64,000 nt of DNA, taken from Odiellus spinosus. Its lineage: Eukaryota; Arthropoda; Arachnida; Opiliones; Phalangiidae. Below the pieces are notes generated by a model. That model had not been told where the DNA came from. It saw nothing but the letters and a program-made list of their open reading frames with translations, and searched no databases. The translations under genes and the position numbers were made by a program. Positions 41,413-51,018 of this stretch are shown piece by piece; the first letter of the stretch is position 1; each line of letters opens with the position of its first letter. The DNA is taken from positions 8,738,865 to 8,802,864 of the forward strand of contig OY987225.1 of NCBI GenBank assembly GCA_963920705.1, read 5' to 3'.

Positions 41413-41652
41413 TTAGTACAGATTGGCTTCTACATTATTAAAAGTTTCGTAGGCCACGTAACCGCCGTTGAAGTCCAGCCCGTGGATTTCGGCGGTGACG
41501 TAGCGGTTGGTCCGGGCAACGGCTGACGGCAAGTATTTGGCTTGATAGGGAGGCTGGAACGCCCAAGAGACCACCGTCGGCAAGGCAGCGACGGTGGCTA
41601 CGGCCAACTCCTTAATCACGATGTCCGGGCCGTTCCCGAAGGATCGGGTCTC
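41413..41652 (-). pseudogene. GC-rich fragment of an unrecognised protein family, member 1
   Basis: The minus-strand frame contains VIKELAVATVAALPTVVSWA, then FQPPYQAKYLP and then EIHGLDFNGGYVAYETF. GC content here is far above the surrounding ~33%. The pattern (KEL, PPY, HGL...G-x-V-x-Y) parallels the first half of the ORFs at 48483-49039. I recall similar sequences next to arthropod mobile elements but cannot name a function. It ends at TAA 41413. Confidence 0.45.
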
Positions 41653-41877
41653 GTTTCAGCCATTCAGATACTCAAATTCTACTATGGCAGCAGCTCTAAG
41701 CATCTTAAGTTTGTATTTGAAATGCTTCGAATGAAAGTGATGCTTTTAGAGAGAAAATATAAGCTTTATATACTCTTTAAAATTAGTCCGCGAAAAAAGC
41801 TCCGCGATCCCTATAGTACGTCTCATTTACGATGGATCTTTAAGGGGAATTTAAAGGGAGAGTTCTTTCGAAAAGGT

Positions 41878-42247
41878 TTAACGAAATAAGGTAATGAAAG
41901 GAAGCCATGGCAAAAAATATTCATATATTTTAATATCTATGTAGTAATCATCAGCCTGGGCTGGTAAGGTTATAGAAAATAATTGAGAGTGCTTTTTCAA
42001 ATCGTATTTTGGAACTATACCGCCTTGATTTGCGATAGTACTTTCTGTTTTTACTACGTTAAAACTGCGCCTGGGTTTCAAACTCATCGTCAATATCAGC
42101 GTAGTCGGGATATCTTTCGGTCAAATCAAAGGTTTTACGCTTACCCAGAGAGGATGTATTCATATCGACAGTCAAGTTGATAATGTGTATGGACTCTAAA
42201 ATTCCACTTGATTTTATACCCTTCAATTTTAGATTTTTTTTCCTCAA
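41878..42247 (-). pseudogene. Small degenerate ORF pair, possibly PC4-like
   Basis: Two overlapping frames: one has MNTSSLGKRKTFDLTERYPD and an acidic stretch, the other ends SQLFSITLPAQADDYYIDIK. The YYIDIKIYEYF pattern loosely resembles the DIReYy strand of PC4/Sub1 single-strand DNA-binding proteins, but the rest of the domain is absent. Very tentative. Confidence 0.3.
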
Positions 42248-42678
42248 ACGTCACGATTCTCGAGACGTAAATTTTCTATCTGGGTCGTTTTTTCACACTA
42301 GACTCTCTGCGTTAGAGATATTTCTTCCTTTCAACCTAATAATTTTTATTCTTTTTACTATTTTTTTCGTACTCACCAAAGCCTACTCGTTTTTATGAAA
42401 ATTGAGGGCAAGTTCTATAATTATTTTCGGGGGCCAGTTTTTTCATACTTGTTTTAGAAATCTTTTAGACAGTTTTGAAGATTAATGATATAACTAGTCT
42501 TTCTTCCTCTAACCTAGTATTTTTTTTGTATATCGCAACGTAGTCTCGCTTTTCTAAAATTGAGGTTAAGTATGTAATATGGAAGAATTGAAACTTTTTT
42601 ATAACTTTTATTCAGGTTATAGGAAAGAATTGAAACGCTTTTTATCTATTTAATCAAAAATGCAGGTTAAAAATTTAG
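42248..42678. other. Non-coding stretch
   Basis: AT-rich; no gene recognised. Confidence 0.4.
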
Positions 42679-42687
42679 TATAAAAAC
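42679..42687 (+). promoter_or_regulatory. TATA-like box upstream of the 42785 gene
   Basis: TATAAAAAC about 100 bases upstream of a start codon that opens a spliced reading frame. Confidence 0.4.
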
Positions 42688-42784
42688 TCCGATGTTTAAC
42701 ATTAGAAAGCATCACAAGTTTGTTGTCGTTGCACCGAATACCAACTAACTTTTGACGCTCTTTGAACACCAGTCTCCCATTGCC

Positions 42785-43168
42785 ATGGCCAGCTTAACGA
42801 CTCGTAAGTATTTTTTAAACTTATTTTCTATGTAGATTATTCTAATAGATTATTTATAAATATTAGAACGCAGCACTCGACATTTACATCTAACTACTAA
42901 GAAGATAGCCGTATATCCAATAGGGACAAATTACGAATTAGTGATAACTTTAAACACCATCATCATACCCATGGTAGTTTGGGAATGTATACTTAATAAA
43001 AAACGATCGAGGACTACTTTAAAACTTTTTTACCGGTAAATATACTGAACACGGACAATAACGTCACCATTCCTTTATCTGAATGTGTTTATCACATTTT
43101 AATGGAGCATGAAGAAGTGATAAAAAAAATCACGATTTTTTTTTTAATGAGCAAAAACCGTATTTGAG
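42785..43168 (+). pseudogene. Unknown small gene with micro-exon and one frameshift
   Basis: Exon 1 is 19 nt (MASLTT), followed by donor GTAAGT at 42804 and acceptor TATTAG ending at 42866. Exon 2 continues in phase with STRHLHLTTKKIAVYPIG and TIIIPMVVWECILN. A shift in an A run near 43005 moves the frame, which then reads EDYFKTFLPVNILNTDNN and VYHILMEHEEVIKK. About 120 residues in all. The phase-compatible intron supports a real gene. I do not recognise it. The tail (LMEHEEVIKKI) is helical. Confidence 0.5.
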
Positions 43169-43198
43169 AAGTCTTTAATAACTTTGAAAAAACTTATC

Positions 43199-43272
43199 TG
43201 GACCTTCATAACAATAGAATGGTTGCATTTATACCTGGACCTTCATAACAATAGAATGGTTGCATTTATACA
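43199..43272. repeat. 37-bp tandem duplication
   Basis: CTGGACCTTCATAACAATAG and the following 17 bases occur twice in direct succession, identical. Confidence 0.85.
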
Positions 43273-44048
43273 TTTTAAACATTGTTTAAATAGTCACCGT
43301 TCTGAAATTGCAGCAAAGGGAAGAGATGCGTAGAGAGTGTTTAAAAAAAGATAAACTGACCTTAAAACCAATTTGTTTAAGTTTAGCAGATATGATTACT
43401 TACGTCTTGGTACATATTACATATTTTTTTATTTACATTAAAAAAGGAACGTTTTTTACAAATAAAAGGAAGAAACCAAATCTGGAACATTTTGAAATAT
43501 TAATCGTAATTAATTCTTGCAATTTCAAAATCTTCCAGATTTCGTTTATTAGGGAGAAGACTCTCAATATATAAAGAAATTCACATAAATTTAGCCGATT
43601 TGCACCCCCTTTCATTAATAATAATAATAATAATAAATGTTTTTATTGTACCCAAAACAGTACAGAAGTACCAGCAAGTTGGTGTACATGTATTACATAT
43701 CAAAAAATTAAGTTAAAGGGATATGTAAAACTAAAATAATAGATAAAAAAGTGGCAGGAATTAAAATTTTAAGATTTTTGAGAATCACTGCATGAGAGCG
43801 TAGCTTTTTGCTACTAAACAGGTCGTTAGAAAATCCAAAGTTATTGTACGCTGACATGATACGACTCATACATGGTGGCGTATTGGTCACAGGATAGAAG
43901 AGGTTACGTGTTCTTGGGGTACGCTGATTACAGTTGAAAGATAATGTGCATTATACTGCCGAACAGTCTAGTTTTCTTGATACGAGTCTATGTAGAAATT
44001 TTAAATCGGTTTTAATTAGACTCGATTTTATACTGTCCAGTTTTAGTT

Positions 44049-46564
44049 TCAAAAGGCAATCGCTATATTCCTTGGTCGAGTTTTTATCAAAAAATAGATT
44101 ATTGAGATAAATAAATTTTTTTGAATGGACTCTAACTTAGATAAATTCTTACTACAGGTATTACCATATATAAGTGAGCCATAGGAAATTTCTGATAAAA
44201 TAAGCGAACGGAATAGCGTTAAAAAACAGATGCCCGAGTTGAGCTGACGTGAAATTTTGAGGGCACCACCAAGCACTTTAGTACTTTTGTTTATAGTTTG
44301 TTGAATATGATAGGTAAACAAAAGTTTGGAATCAAAGTATACGTCAAGGTCTTTAAGTATGGATTCCCTTTTAAGTATAGTTGCACCTATTTGATAATTA
44401 TAATAAATGGGGTTTGTTTTGCGAGTGTATGACATCACGACAGTTTTATCACCATTAATCGGAATATTGTTGGCGAGACACCACTTGTTCAACTGATACA
44501 AGTCATGTTGCAAGTGCTTACAATCTTCAGGTGATTTTATATTTTTGCATAGTTTGTGGTCATCCGCCAGTTGAAAAAGATCAGAGTGTGCAATAAGTGG
44601 TGGGATATCAAAGATGTATATGTTAAATAAAAGGGGTCCCAAAGAGGAGCCCTGCGGCACACCACATTCGACCTTGAACGAGGCGGAGCTGATAACGCCG
44701 TTGCATTTGATGACGTTGTTACGGTTGGTCAGGTAATCTTCACACCAAGACACCGGTAAGCCCGTGTGCCTCAAGTTTTCTGAGTAGTCGAGGATGCGAT
44801 ACTCGGTCGAACGCCTTAGACAGGTCAATATAAACAGTGTCAACCTGGCCACGATTAGATATTATAGGTTCTACGAGATTCACGAAGGATAAGAAATTAG
44901 TTTCTACCGAGCGTCCTTTGACGAATCCGTGTTGTGTCTCGGGTATGTAGAGTTTATACCAGCTGTAAAGATATTTGTGCATAATATCGTCAAAGCACAT
45001 ACTTAGTGAGTCGAGAACGGATATAGGGCGAAAATTTTCAGGATCACCCTTGAAGCCTTTCTTGTAAATAGGAGAGATAACAGCAATTTTCCATGATTCC
45101 GGAAATACGCCGGCTTTGAGGGACAGGTTAAATACGTGCATCATTGGCCCAACAAGATGATCCTTGCATCCTTTTATTATGAAGTTTGGTATGCAATAAA
45201 AAACACATGTTGTGGTAGGCTTCAGTTTGTCGATAGCGTCGTTGACATCTTGTTCTGTAATGTGGAGATCATGGAATTCATTAGGAACAATATTCCCACC
45301 AAAAATAGGCCCGTCTGGATCAGAAGTGTCGCGGGCTACGTTGGCGAAGGAACGCGAGAACTCTTCGGCGATTGCTTCGTTATCAGTGAGTAACTGATTA
45401 TTTTTTATAAGGTTTATACGATGGCATTGAGGCTTCCTTTTGTCATTCACGAACGACCAAAATTTTTTGGAGTCCATTTTTATTGAACTGGAAATAGAAG
45501 CCAAGTAAGATGATTTATCTCTTCGTATTAATTTCTTAGTAATGGTCCGTTGTTGATCGTAAGATATTTTGTGTGCTACGGATGGAAAGCGATATGTTTC
45601 CCGTGTAGATATTTTTTCCTCTTTATAGCCTTCCTTAGATCCGCCGAGAACCACCCAGGATAATCTAGGATTGGCATTTTAGTTTTATGGTTCAGTATGT
45701 TTTTAGGGAAGTAAAGGTCCATGGCATTACGCAAGACTGAAGTTAAACGGGAAACGCTAAAGTTGCAGTCTTGAGAATTGTATAGAGAGCTCCAATCGGT
45801 GGCCGCAAGATGAAGATAAAGGGAGTGATAATCTCCCAATTTAAATGAATAAGTAGGCATCTTCTCTCGATCCATGTTGTCGAAATTACTGTGGTAGGAT
45901 ATCCTCAAGTTTGGATGATAGTTGTCTTCTGGGACAAGTGGTATTCCACGTTCAATGGTAACGTTATTGTTGCGGACAAAACAGAGGTCTAAGACGTTCC
46001 CTTGATGATTGAGTATCGTATTAACTTGTGTTAAGGTACAGAACTGCATTAAGTTAATAATTAGTGATGCCTTCGCTTTAATATAGTGAGAGCAATTACT
46101 GGTGTCGAGTGAATGCCAATGAACCTTGGGTAGGTTAAAGTCACCCATTAAAATAACATTTCCGTCGTAAGAGGATAAGGTATTCCCAATAAAAGTAGAA
46201 AGTTCCTCGTATTTCGAGACGGATAGGTTGGGCGGTAAATAGATATTACCCAGTAACATCTTGAGCTTGTTAGCTAAAGCGATTTCAATCCAAACCGCTT
46301 CAAAACCAGCTTCAAGGTACTGTCGTCTGATAGCTTTGACAGATCTAGACACTGCAATCAAAACCCCGCCTCCGTAGGACTGTCGGTCGTTGCGATAAAC
46401 AGTAAAAGAATTTGGGAAATAGTCGGAATTAAAATAATCGTCGTTTAAAAAAGTTTCAGTCAAGCAGATGTGTGAGGCGTTCGTTAGTACATTGCCAAAA
46501 AATTGTCGGCTTTAGTACGTAAGCCTCTGACATTTTGATAAATTATTGTAAGGTTGTTAGTCAT
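44049..46564 (-). pseudogene. LINE ORF2: endonuclease and reverse transcriptase, frameshifted
   Basis: Starts at ATG 46564, overlapping the ORF1 stop. APE motifs are NVRGLRTK, CLTETFLND, GGGVLIAVS and ILMGDFNLPKVHW. The RT region has FRPISVLDSLS, DTVYIDLSKAFDRVSH and GVPQGSSLGPLLFNIYI. The catalytic box reads FQLADDHKL, with Leu where F/Y-A-D-D is usual. Frame changes occur near 46490, 45600 and 44790. Confidence 0.88.
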
Positions 46565-47843
46565 CATTGGTTGTTAAAGACAATAGCTGGTCAGCGGTGC
46601 TGTTCTGGACACAATCAACGGGTGGTAATTTCGAGGAAAAATGTTGTTCAGGCTTGAGAGAACCACGGAACAGAGATATCAAGGAGTTAATAGGGAAATT
46701 ATTAGCGTCATGTAATTTGTCAAACTCTGCTTCATCACATGATACGTAAAATGAAGAGTAACTAGGATACTTGGTATTCATTCGAGTGCAGGTTACGGTG
46801 GGCAAATCAGTGTCTAATTGGATAAACGATTTTAGCTCGTCGTTCGTTACAGTACTAGGCAATCGTGATACGAAAAGGGCTTTTTTACGAGAGTCTAATG
46901 CGACCCTTGGCTTAGGGGCCAGCCCTTGCAGAATTCCCGAATTTTTGCCGCCCGTCAGAAACACTTTTTTAATGGAATTTTCCTTACTCTTTACTTGTGT
47001 TGAGTGGTGCCAAAAACGCGACTGCGATTGTTGTATGTTTGGCATTTTTTTAAGAATATTGCTGTAACTTGGTTTAGGCTTAGATAGTTTCACTTCTACG
47101 AAACCGTCCTTTGCCCTATCTGTGAGGATTACGCAATCAACACCTGATGAGTCGGTAGGACAATGATTAGAAGGTTTCGAGAATATATCACTATGTTGTA
47201 GTTTAATTGAGAGGACTTCAGTCTTTAGCTCAATATTTTCGTGTTTGAGGACGACTACATCGGTTGACAGGACCTTGATCATCTTGACCAATGTGTCCAG
47301 AGTGTCTTGGATTTTTCTAAAAACGGTATCCTTGACTCGGGTGGAACTGCCCACTGCCATAAAGGAATTCAGGATGGCCACAAAACTATCCTCGGGCGTT
47401 ACCTCGTGCACGGATTCCTCATTATCAATCACTTCCGCTTCGGTATCAGACTCAGACTCAATAAATTTTCTGGGTGGTGCATTTATACCTTGGTCATTGT
47501 AGCGATTAGATTTACAAGCTGCACATTTAAACAGGCTTAAACCGTCTTTGTAGAGCAGAGGTAGATCCTCGTTATTAATGGCGTAGCATTCCGTATGGGA
47601 ATTCAAAGTACATATCTTGCACGCAATAAATTTCTGCTTACCGTGAATACCGTAGTCACAAATACCGCAAATGCCGCAAGGTCCTGGTATGCCTTTGATT
47701 TTGGACGACTTATCTTTCGTGAGCGGTTTCTTCACTTTTTTAGCGTCGTCTTTGTCTTTTTTATCAGGCATCACGATAGATAACGCATTCGGTTTTAATA
47801 GAAGACGAGATAAACAAAACGAAAACAAACTAAACCTAATCAA
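46557..47843 (-). CDS. LINE ORF1 with PHD-like zinc finger
   Basis: 428 codons. The N-terminal ~45-90 region contains CGICGICDYGIHG, CKICTLNSHTEC and FKCAAC, a Cys/His cluster of PHD type seen in ORF1 of several CR1/jockey-clade elements. It is followed by a helical coiled region and, near residues 310-400, an RRM-like segment (ALFVSRLPSTVTNDELKSFI). It would bind element RNA. The frame is open, unlike ORF2. Confidence 0.82.
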   Translation of the reverse strand: MIRFSLFSFCLSRLLLKPNALSIVMPDKKDKDDAKKVKKPLTKDKSSKIKGIPGPCGICGICDYGIHGKQKFIACKICTLNSHTECYAINNEDLPLLYKDGLSLFKCAACKSNRYNDQGINAPPRKFIESESDTEAEVIDNEESVHEVTPEDSFVAILNSFMAVGSSTRVKDTVFRKIQDTLDTLVKMIKVLSTDVVVLKHENIELKTEVLSIKLQHSDIFSKPSNHCPTDSSGVDCVILTDRAKDGFVEVKLSKPKPSYSNILKKMPNIQQSQSRFWHHSTQVKSKENSIKKVFLTGGKNSGILQGLAPKPRVALDSRKKALFVSRLPSTVTNDELKSFIQLDTDLPTVTCTRMNTKYPSYSSFYVSCDEAEFDKLHDANNFPINSLISLFRGSLKPEQHFSSKLPPVDCVQNSTADQLLSLTTNDD

Positions 47844-48171
47844 CTATGCAAGAGGCGGAGAGCGAAAAAACGTGCGACTGTACTCAACGAGAAATCAACA
47901 AAAGAAAACATTTACAGTAAGATCGTAATCAACATCAACCATTTCAACGAGTGTTAGATAATGTCCACTTAGTTCGTTCATGCAGTAGAATGCTGAAAGC
48001 ATGTGTGAACGAAATGGGTACACAGCTTCGTGTATGTCCTTAGAACCACAGTTATCACACCAGACACTGAAACAAATTTTTATTTGATGGATTTGACCAA
48101 TGTTGTACATGTTTTCGGATGAAAGGAGCATTTACAAAAGGAAGAAACCAAACCTGGAAGATTTTGAAATA

Positions 48172-48453
48172 TTAATCGTAATTAATTCTCACAATTTCAA
48201 AATCTTCCAGATTTCGTTTGTTAGGGAGAAGACTCTCAATACGTAAAGAAATATCTAGATATTTTGAGACTCTACAACCACCATCATTAGTAAAAACATT
48301 TACATAATAAGATGTATCTTGAATATAGATTTTAACGTTGGTTAGATAGTGCATGCAAAGTTCATTCATGCAGTAGATTGTTGGAATTGGATATGATGGA
48401 AACGGATACGCAACTTCGTGCGTTTCCGTAGATCGACAATACGGGCAGTTTGG
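48172..48453 (-). CDS. Small Cys-rich zinc-ribbon protein, intact paralog (exon)
   Basis: Begins after a strong acceptor (TTATTTTTCAG, minus strand, 48454). Reads PNCPYCRSTETHEVAYPF, IYCMNELCMHYLTN and VNVFTNDGGCRV, ending FEIVRINYD. The CX2C...CX4C layout suggests one structural zinc. It is tandem with the LINE-split copy on the same strand. The first exon was not found and would have to overlap the ORF at 48483. Confidence 0.6.
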   Translation of the reverse strand, partial: PNCPYCRSTETHEVAYPFPSYPIPTIYCMNELCMHYLTNVKIYIQDTSYYVNVFTNDGGCRVSKYLDISLRIESLLPNKRNLEDFEIVRINYD

Positions 48454-48482
48454 CCTGAAAAATAAATTTTTAATTTATAGAC

Positions 48483-49039
48483 TTGAACAAGGTGTTAATT
48501 GATGATATGCTGTATACGCGATCGGGGAAAGCTTACAACATACAAAAAGGAAAAATGGAATACGGATTTAAAGTAAAGAAATTATCTGCTGGAATCTTTC
48601 TTAATAACAAAGTGAAAGTGATATATCTATCGACTTATAAACCCCCCTTATCCAGCGATATCCTCCCACCCAAGATCATGAGCTCGAACACATATTGTCG
48701 GTGGAACCTGACGGGTTGGCACGGTACTCGGTACTCGAGCAACATCTGGATAAGTTAAGTGTTAATAAGAACACGATTATATACAGCAAGGGGCTGGAGA
48801 AGTGTGAGGAGTTAGCAGCCTTGTTAAATGCCCCCGTGATTAATCTAGAACAACTCGGCTGTGAAAAGTTCGGAAAATCTAAAGTATGTTGTTCAATGCA
48901 TCATATCTCCCCGTCAAAGTGCGCGCGCGAATCGGTAAAATTTTATGGAGATTTCCTCCTAAACAATGAGGATTTGCTAAATATCTCGGTTGCCGATCTA
49001 GCAGATTCGGATGATGATGCCGAATACATTTTTATGTAA
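48483..49039 (+). pseudogene. Unrecognised family, member 2, one frameshift
   Basis: The first frame (48483-48758) has LIDDMLYTRSGKAYNIQ and KVKVIYLSTYKPPLSSDILP. A shift near 48680 leads to the second frame (to 49039) with NTIIYSKGLEKCEELAALLN, PVINLEQLGCEKF, SMHHISPSKCARESVKFYGD and an acidic tail. The conserved features (xKGxEKxExL, VINLExLGC, C/H cluster) suggest a structured, possibly nuclease- or viral-type protein seen near arthropod mobile DNA. I cannot assign a function. Related to 41413-41652 by its first half. Confidence 0.5.
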
Positions 49040-49482
49040 AAATTAAATTTTAAAAAATATGTATAAGTGTTAAAATATAAGCCAAAACATGATTAAAGCT
49101 TTCATAATTTTATTTTGAATTTTTTTATATTTGATTTTTATAAAAAGGAATATAACGCTGTGGATTTCTTGAGTAGAAATTTTCAGTATACTGAGGGTCA
49201 GGGGAGGCTGGTGTATCATAATCCCTATAAAATTTTCTAATATAAATTAAATGTGACACATATATAGAAACAACTTTTCACGTACACTTAACCCTTTTTA
49301 CTTTTACTTAACCCTTTCACTTTACCCTTTCAGTCGTGACTAGTCAAAACTAATCATTTAATTTTAACCCATACTACGTTATGTTCAAATATTGAATTAA
49401 AATGATATAATAGTATAATTTAACTTTTCTCAAATCCATTTAAATAATTAATTATGATAATAATTGTATAGCTTACATAAAT
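49040..49482. other. Non-coding stretch
   Basis: AT-rich DNA. A short direct repeat of ACCCTTT/AACCCTTT occurs near 49291-49331. No gene seen. Confidence 0.4.
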
Positions 49483-49690
49483 TCATAATGTGCTTCGATT
49501 GGTTCCATAGGGACCTCATCATACTCCTCGTCGTCGTCACACCACGGTTCATTTTCAAACTCCAATTCTCCAGCTCCTACTCCTCCAACACCTCTTCCTC
49601 CATAATTACATCCAACATGGGATTGAAATTAGCTAATTCACTAGCACTGAATAACACACCCCACACCAGTAATACAATGCACATATTCAT
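49483..49690 (-). pseudogene. Small secreted acidic protein, one frameshift
   Basis: Minus-strand start MNMCIVLLVWGVLFSASELA is a good signal peptide. In the neighbouring frame it continues as CNYGGRGVGGVGAGELEF and CDDDEEYDEVPMEPIEAHYE, ending at TAA 49483-49485. One base shift near 49590 separates the halves; total about 68 residues. No known family. Confidence 0.45.
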
Positions 49691-50317
49691 TTTTGGTTTA
49701 GTAGCGTTTATGTATCTTGCTTCGCTGTGTTTGAAGGTGGGTGTGTGAAATAGTACTGGACCAAAATTCGTTTTATAGGGATGGAGATAGGTCAGACGGT
49801 CAATAGCCAGAGTCCGGGTTTAGGTACTTTTCATGTAAGATTTCCTGTTTTGTCTAGGTCAAATAGTAGTAAAGTACACCCCCAATAATAAAAAATTCGA
49901 CCCCCTTGCCCGCCCCAAGCTCTAGAGCCACTCCCTGGGTTCGAGAGAACTTGTTTTTGACACCCCCAACTCTTTGCAAAAAGATTCCGCTCGCGCCGGA
50001 AGGCTTTCGCTTTGTACACGGGAGCCTAAAACGTCTTGGCTCTCTTCTGACGTACTAGTCTAGTGAGGTTCTCTCTTCTCGTTATACAAAGACGGTTGTT
50101 TCGCGCGCGGTCTTTCGTGAAAATCACTTTCCCTCGGAGAATTTTGTAAAGTGGTGGTGTCACGAATTAAATTTGTTATTATTTTTTGTTGGTCTCTATT
50201 TCCGAATAACCAATAGAAAATAAGGGGGTTTTATATCATTGTTCTGCGGGTTATTGAAGAATATATTGACATATATTAAAGAGGTTCATAATTTATAACC
50301 ACTTATTCAAGATCGTC
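49691..50317. other. Non-coding stretch
   Basis: No supportable gene. A patch at 49890-50030 is GC-richer than its surroundings. Confidence 0.4.
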
Positions 50318-50596
50318 ATGTCAAGAAAAACGCCAGAAAAAATTGTTATTAAACGTTATTGTCAATGTAATTATTTTAAACGATGGAAATATAATGATTC
50401 GTATACTCGGCGATTTGCTATTGGGTTTGGGGTAACGTTGCTAACCCCCATTCTCGTTCCTATTGGTTTTGTTATGTCAATCTTATCTGCTGATCCAATT
50501 TATTTGATAACCAGTTTTTTACCGCTTCTTTACATCTACATTAAAATGGGAGAACCTTTGGACAAATTCTGCCACTACTGTGGGCGTTTCTTTTAA
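50318..50596 (+). CDS. Small membrane protein with terminal CX2C, paralog 1
   Basis: 92 residues. A basic Cys-containing N-terminus (RYCQCNYFKRW) is followed by two hydrophobic segments (about residues 36-55 and 60-77). The C-terminal FCHYCGRFF could bind zinc with the N-terminal CQC. Similar topology and sequence around the membrane part (LLTPILVPIGFVMSILSADP) to the next ORF, indicating tandem duplication. Function unknown. Confidence 0.55.
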   Translation: MSRKTPEKIVIKRYCQCNYFKRWKYNDSYTRRFAIGFGVTLLTPILVPIGFVMSILSADPIYLITSFLPLLYIYIKMGEPLDKFCHYCGRFF

Positions 50597-50658
50597 TTTT
50601 TAAATAAATATTTTAGATTTCTAATGATAGAATCTTAGTTACTCGTGAACTTTTCATC

Positions 50659-51018
50659 ATGTGGGAATCGATATTCGTAGCTCTGGTCAAAATTATTCTA
50701 ACTTATCCGCTCTTTTCAATTTTGATAATTTGGATATTTCTTATGTTGTTACCGGTGGAATATTTTGCGGCCTTTTTCTTGATTTTAATAAGCCCATTGA
50801 CTGTGCCAATCGCTTTTCTAATTGGACTTTTGCAAGGAGACATGTACTATGTTTTGGTTATTTTTGCGCCGTACTTGTGGTTATCGCTACTTATTTACCA
50901 AGTTCTAAAGAAGCTCGTATTAATACCTGTGTCATGTGGAGAAATACTATATAATGTGAGCCTGGACTATTACTTTCAAAACATCCAAAAATTATCACGA
51001 GTAAAAGAACAATCATAA
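50659..51018 (+). CDS. Small membrane protein, paralog 2
   Basis: 119 residues with three predicted membrane segments (about 5-30, 34-58, 62-92). LILISPLTVPIAFLIGLLQGD aligns with LLTPILVPIGFVMSILSADP of the preceding gene. It lacks the terminal CX2C. Function unknown; it may be a membrane protein of the virus-like element. Confidence 0.55.
   Translation: MWESIFVALVKIILTYPLFSILIIWIFLMLLPVEYFAAFFLILISPLTVPIAFLIGLLQGDMYYVLVIFAPYLWLSLLIYQVLKKLVLIPVSCGEILYNVSLDYYFQNIQKLSRVKEQS

Larger units (their letters stand above)
43615..47903 (-). mobile_element. Non-LTR retrotransposon (jockey/CR1-like), two ORFs
   Basis: Minus-strand LINE with ORF1 (zinc/PHD-like) and ORF2 (APE endonuclease plus reverse transcriptase), overlapping by 8 nt, then a ~430-bp 3' UTR. 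It ends in a trinucleotide tail (ATT)n at about 43616-43637. It is inserted into a zinc-ribbon gene, whose halves fix the boundaries to within a few bases. ORF2 needs at least three frameshift corrections, so this copy is inactive. Confidence 0.88.
43500..48131 (-). pseudogene. Cys-rich zinc-ribbon gene split by a LINE
   Basis: The 5' half (48131-47904) has VWCDNCGSKDIHEAVYPF, YCMNEL and HYLT, and is cut after VNVF. The 3' half (43616-43500) resumes with NERGCKSAKFM and ends PNKRNLEDFEIARINYD. Both halves align with the intact paralog at 48172-48453 (VNVFTNDGGCRVSKYL ... PNKRNLEDFEIVRINYD). A stop within the 3' half shows further decay. The LINE at 43615-47903 lies exactly between. Confidence 0.78.
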
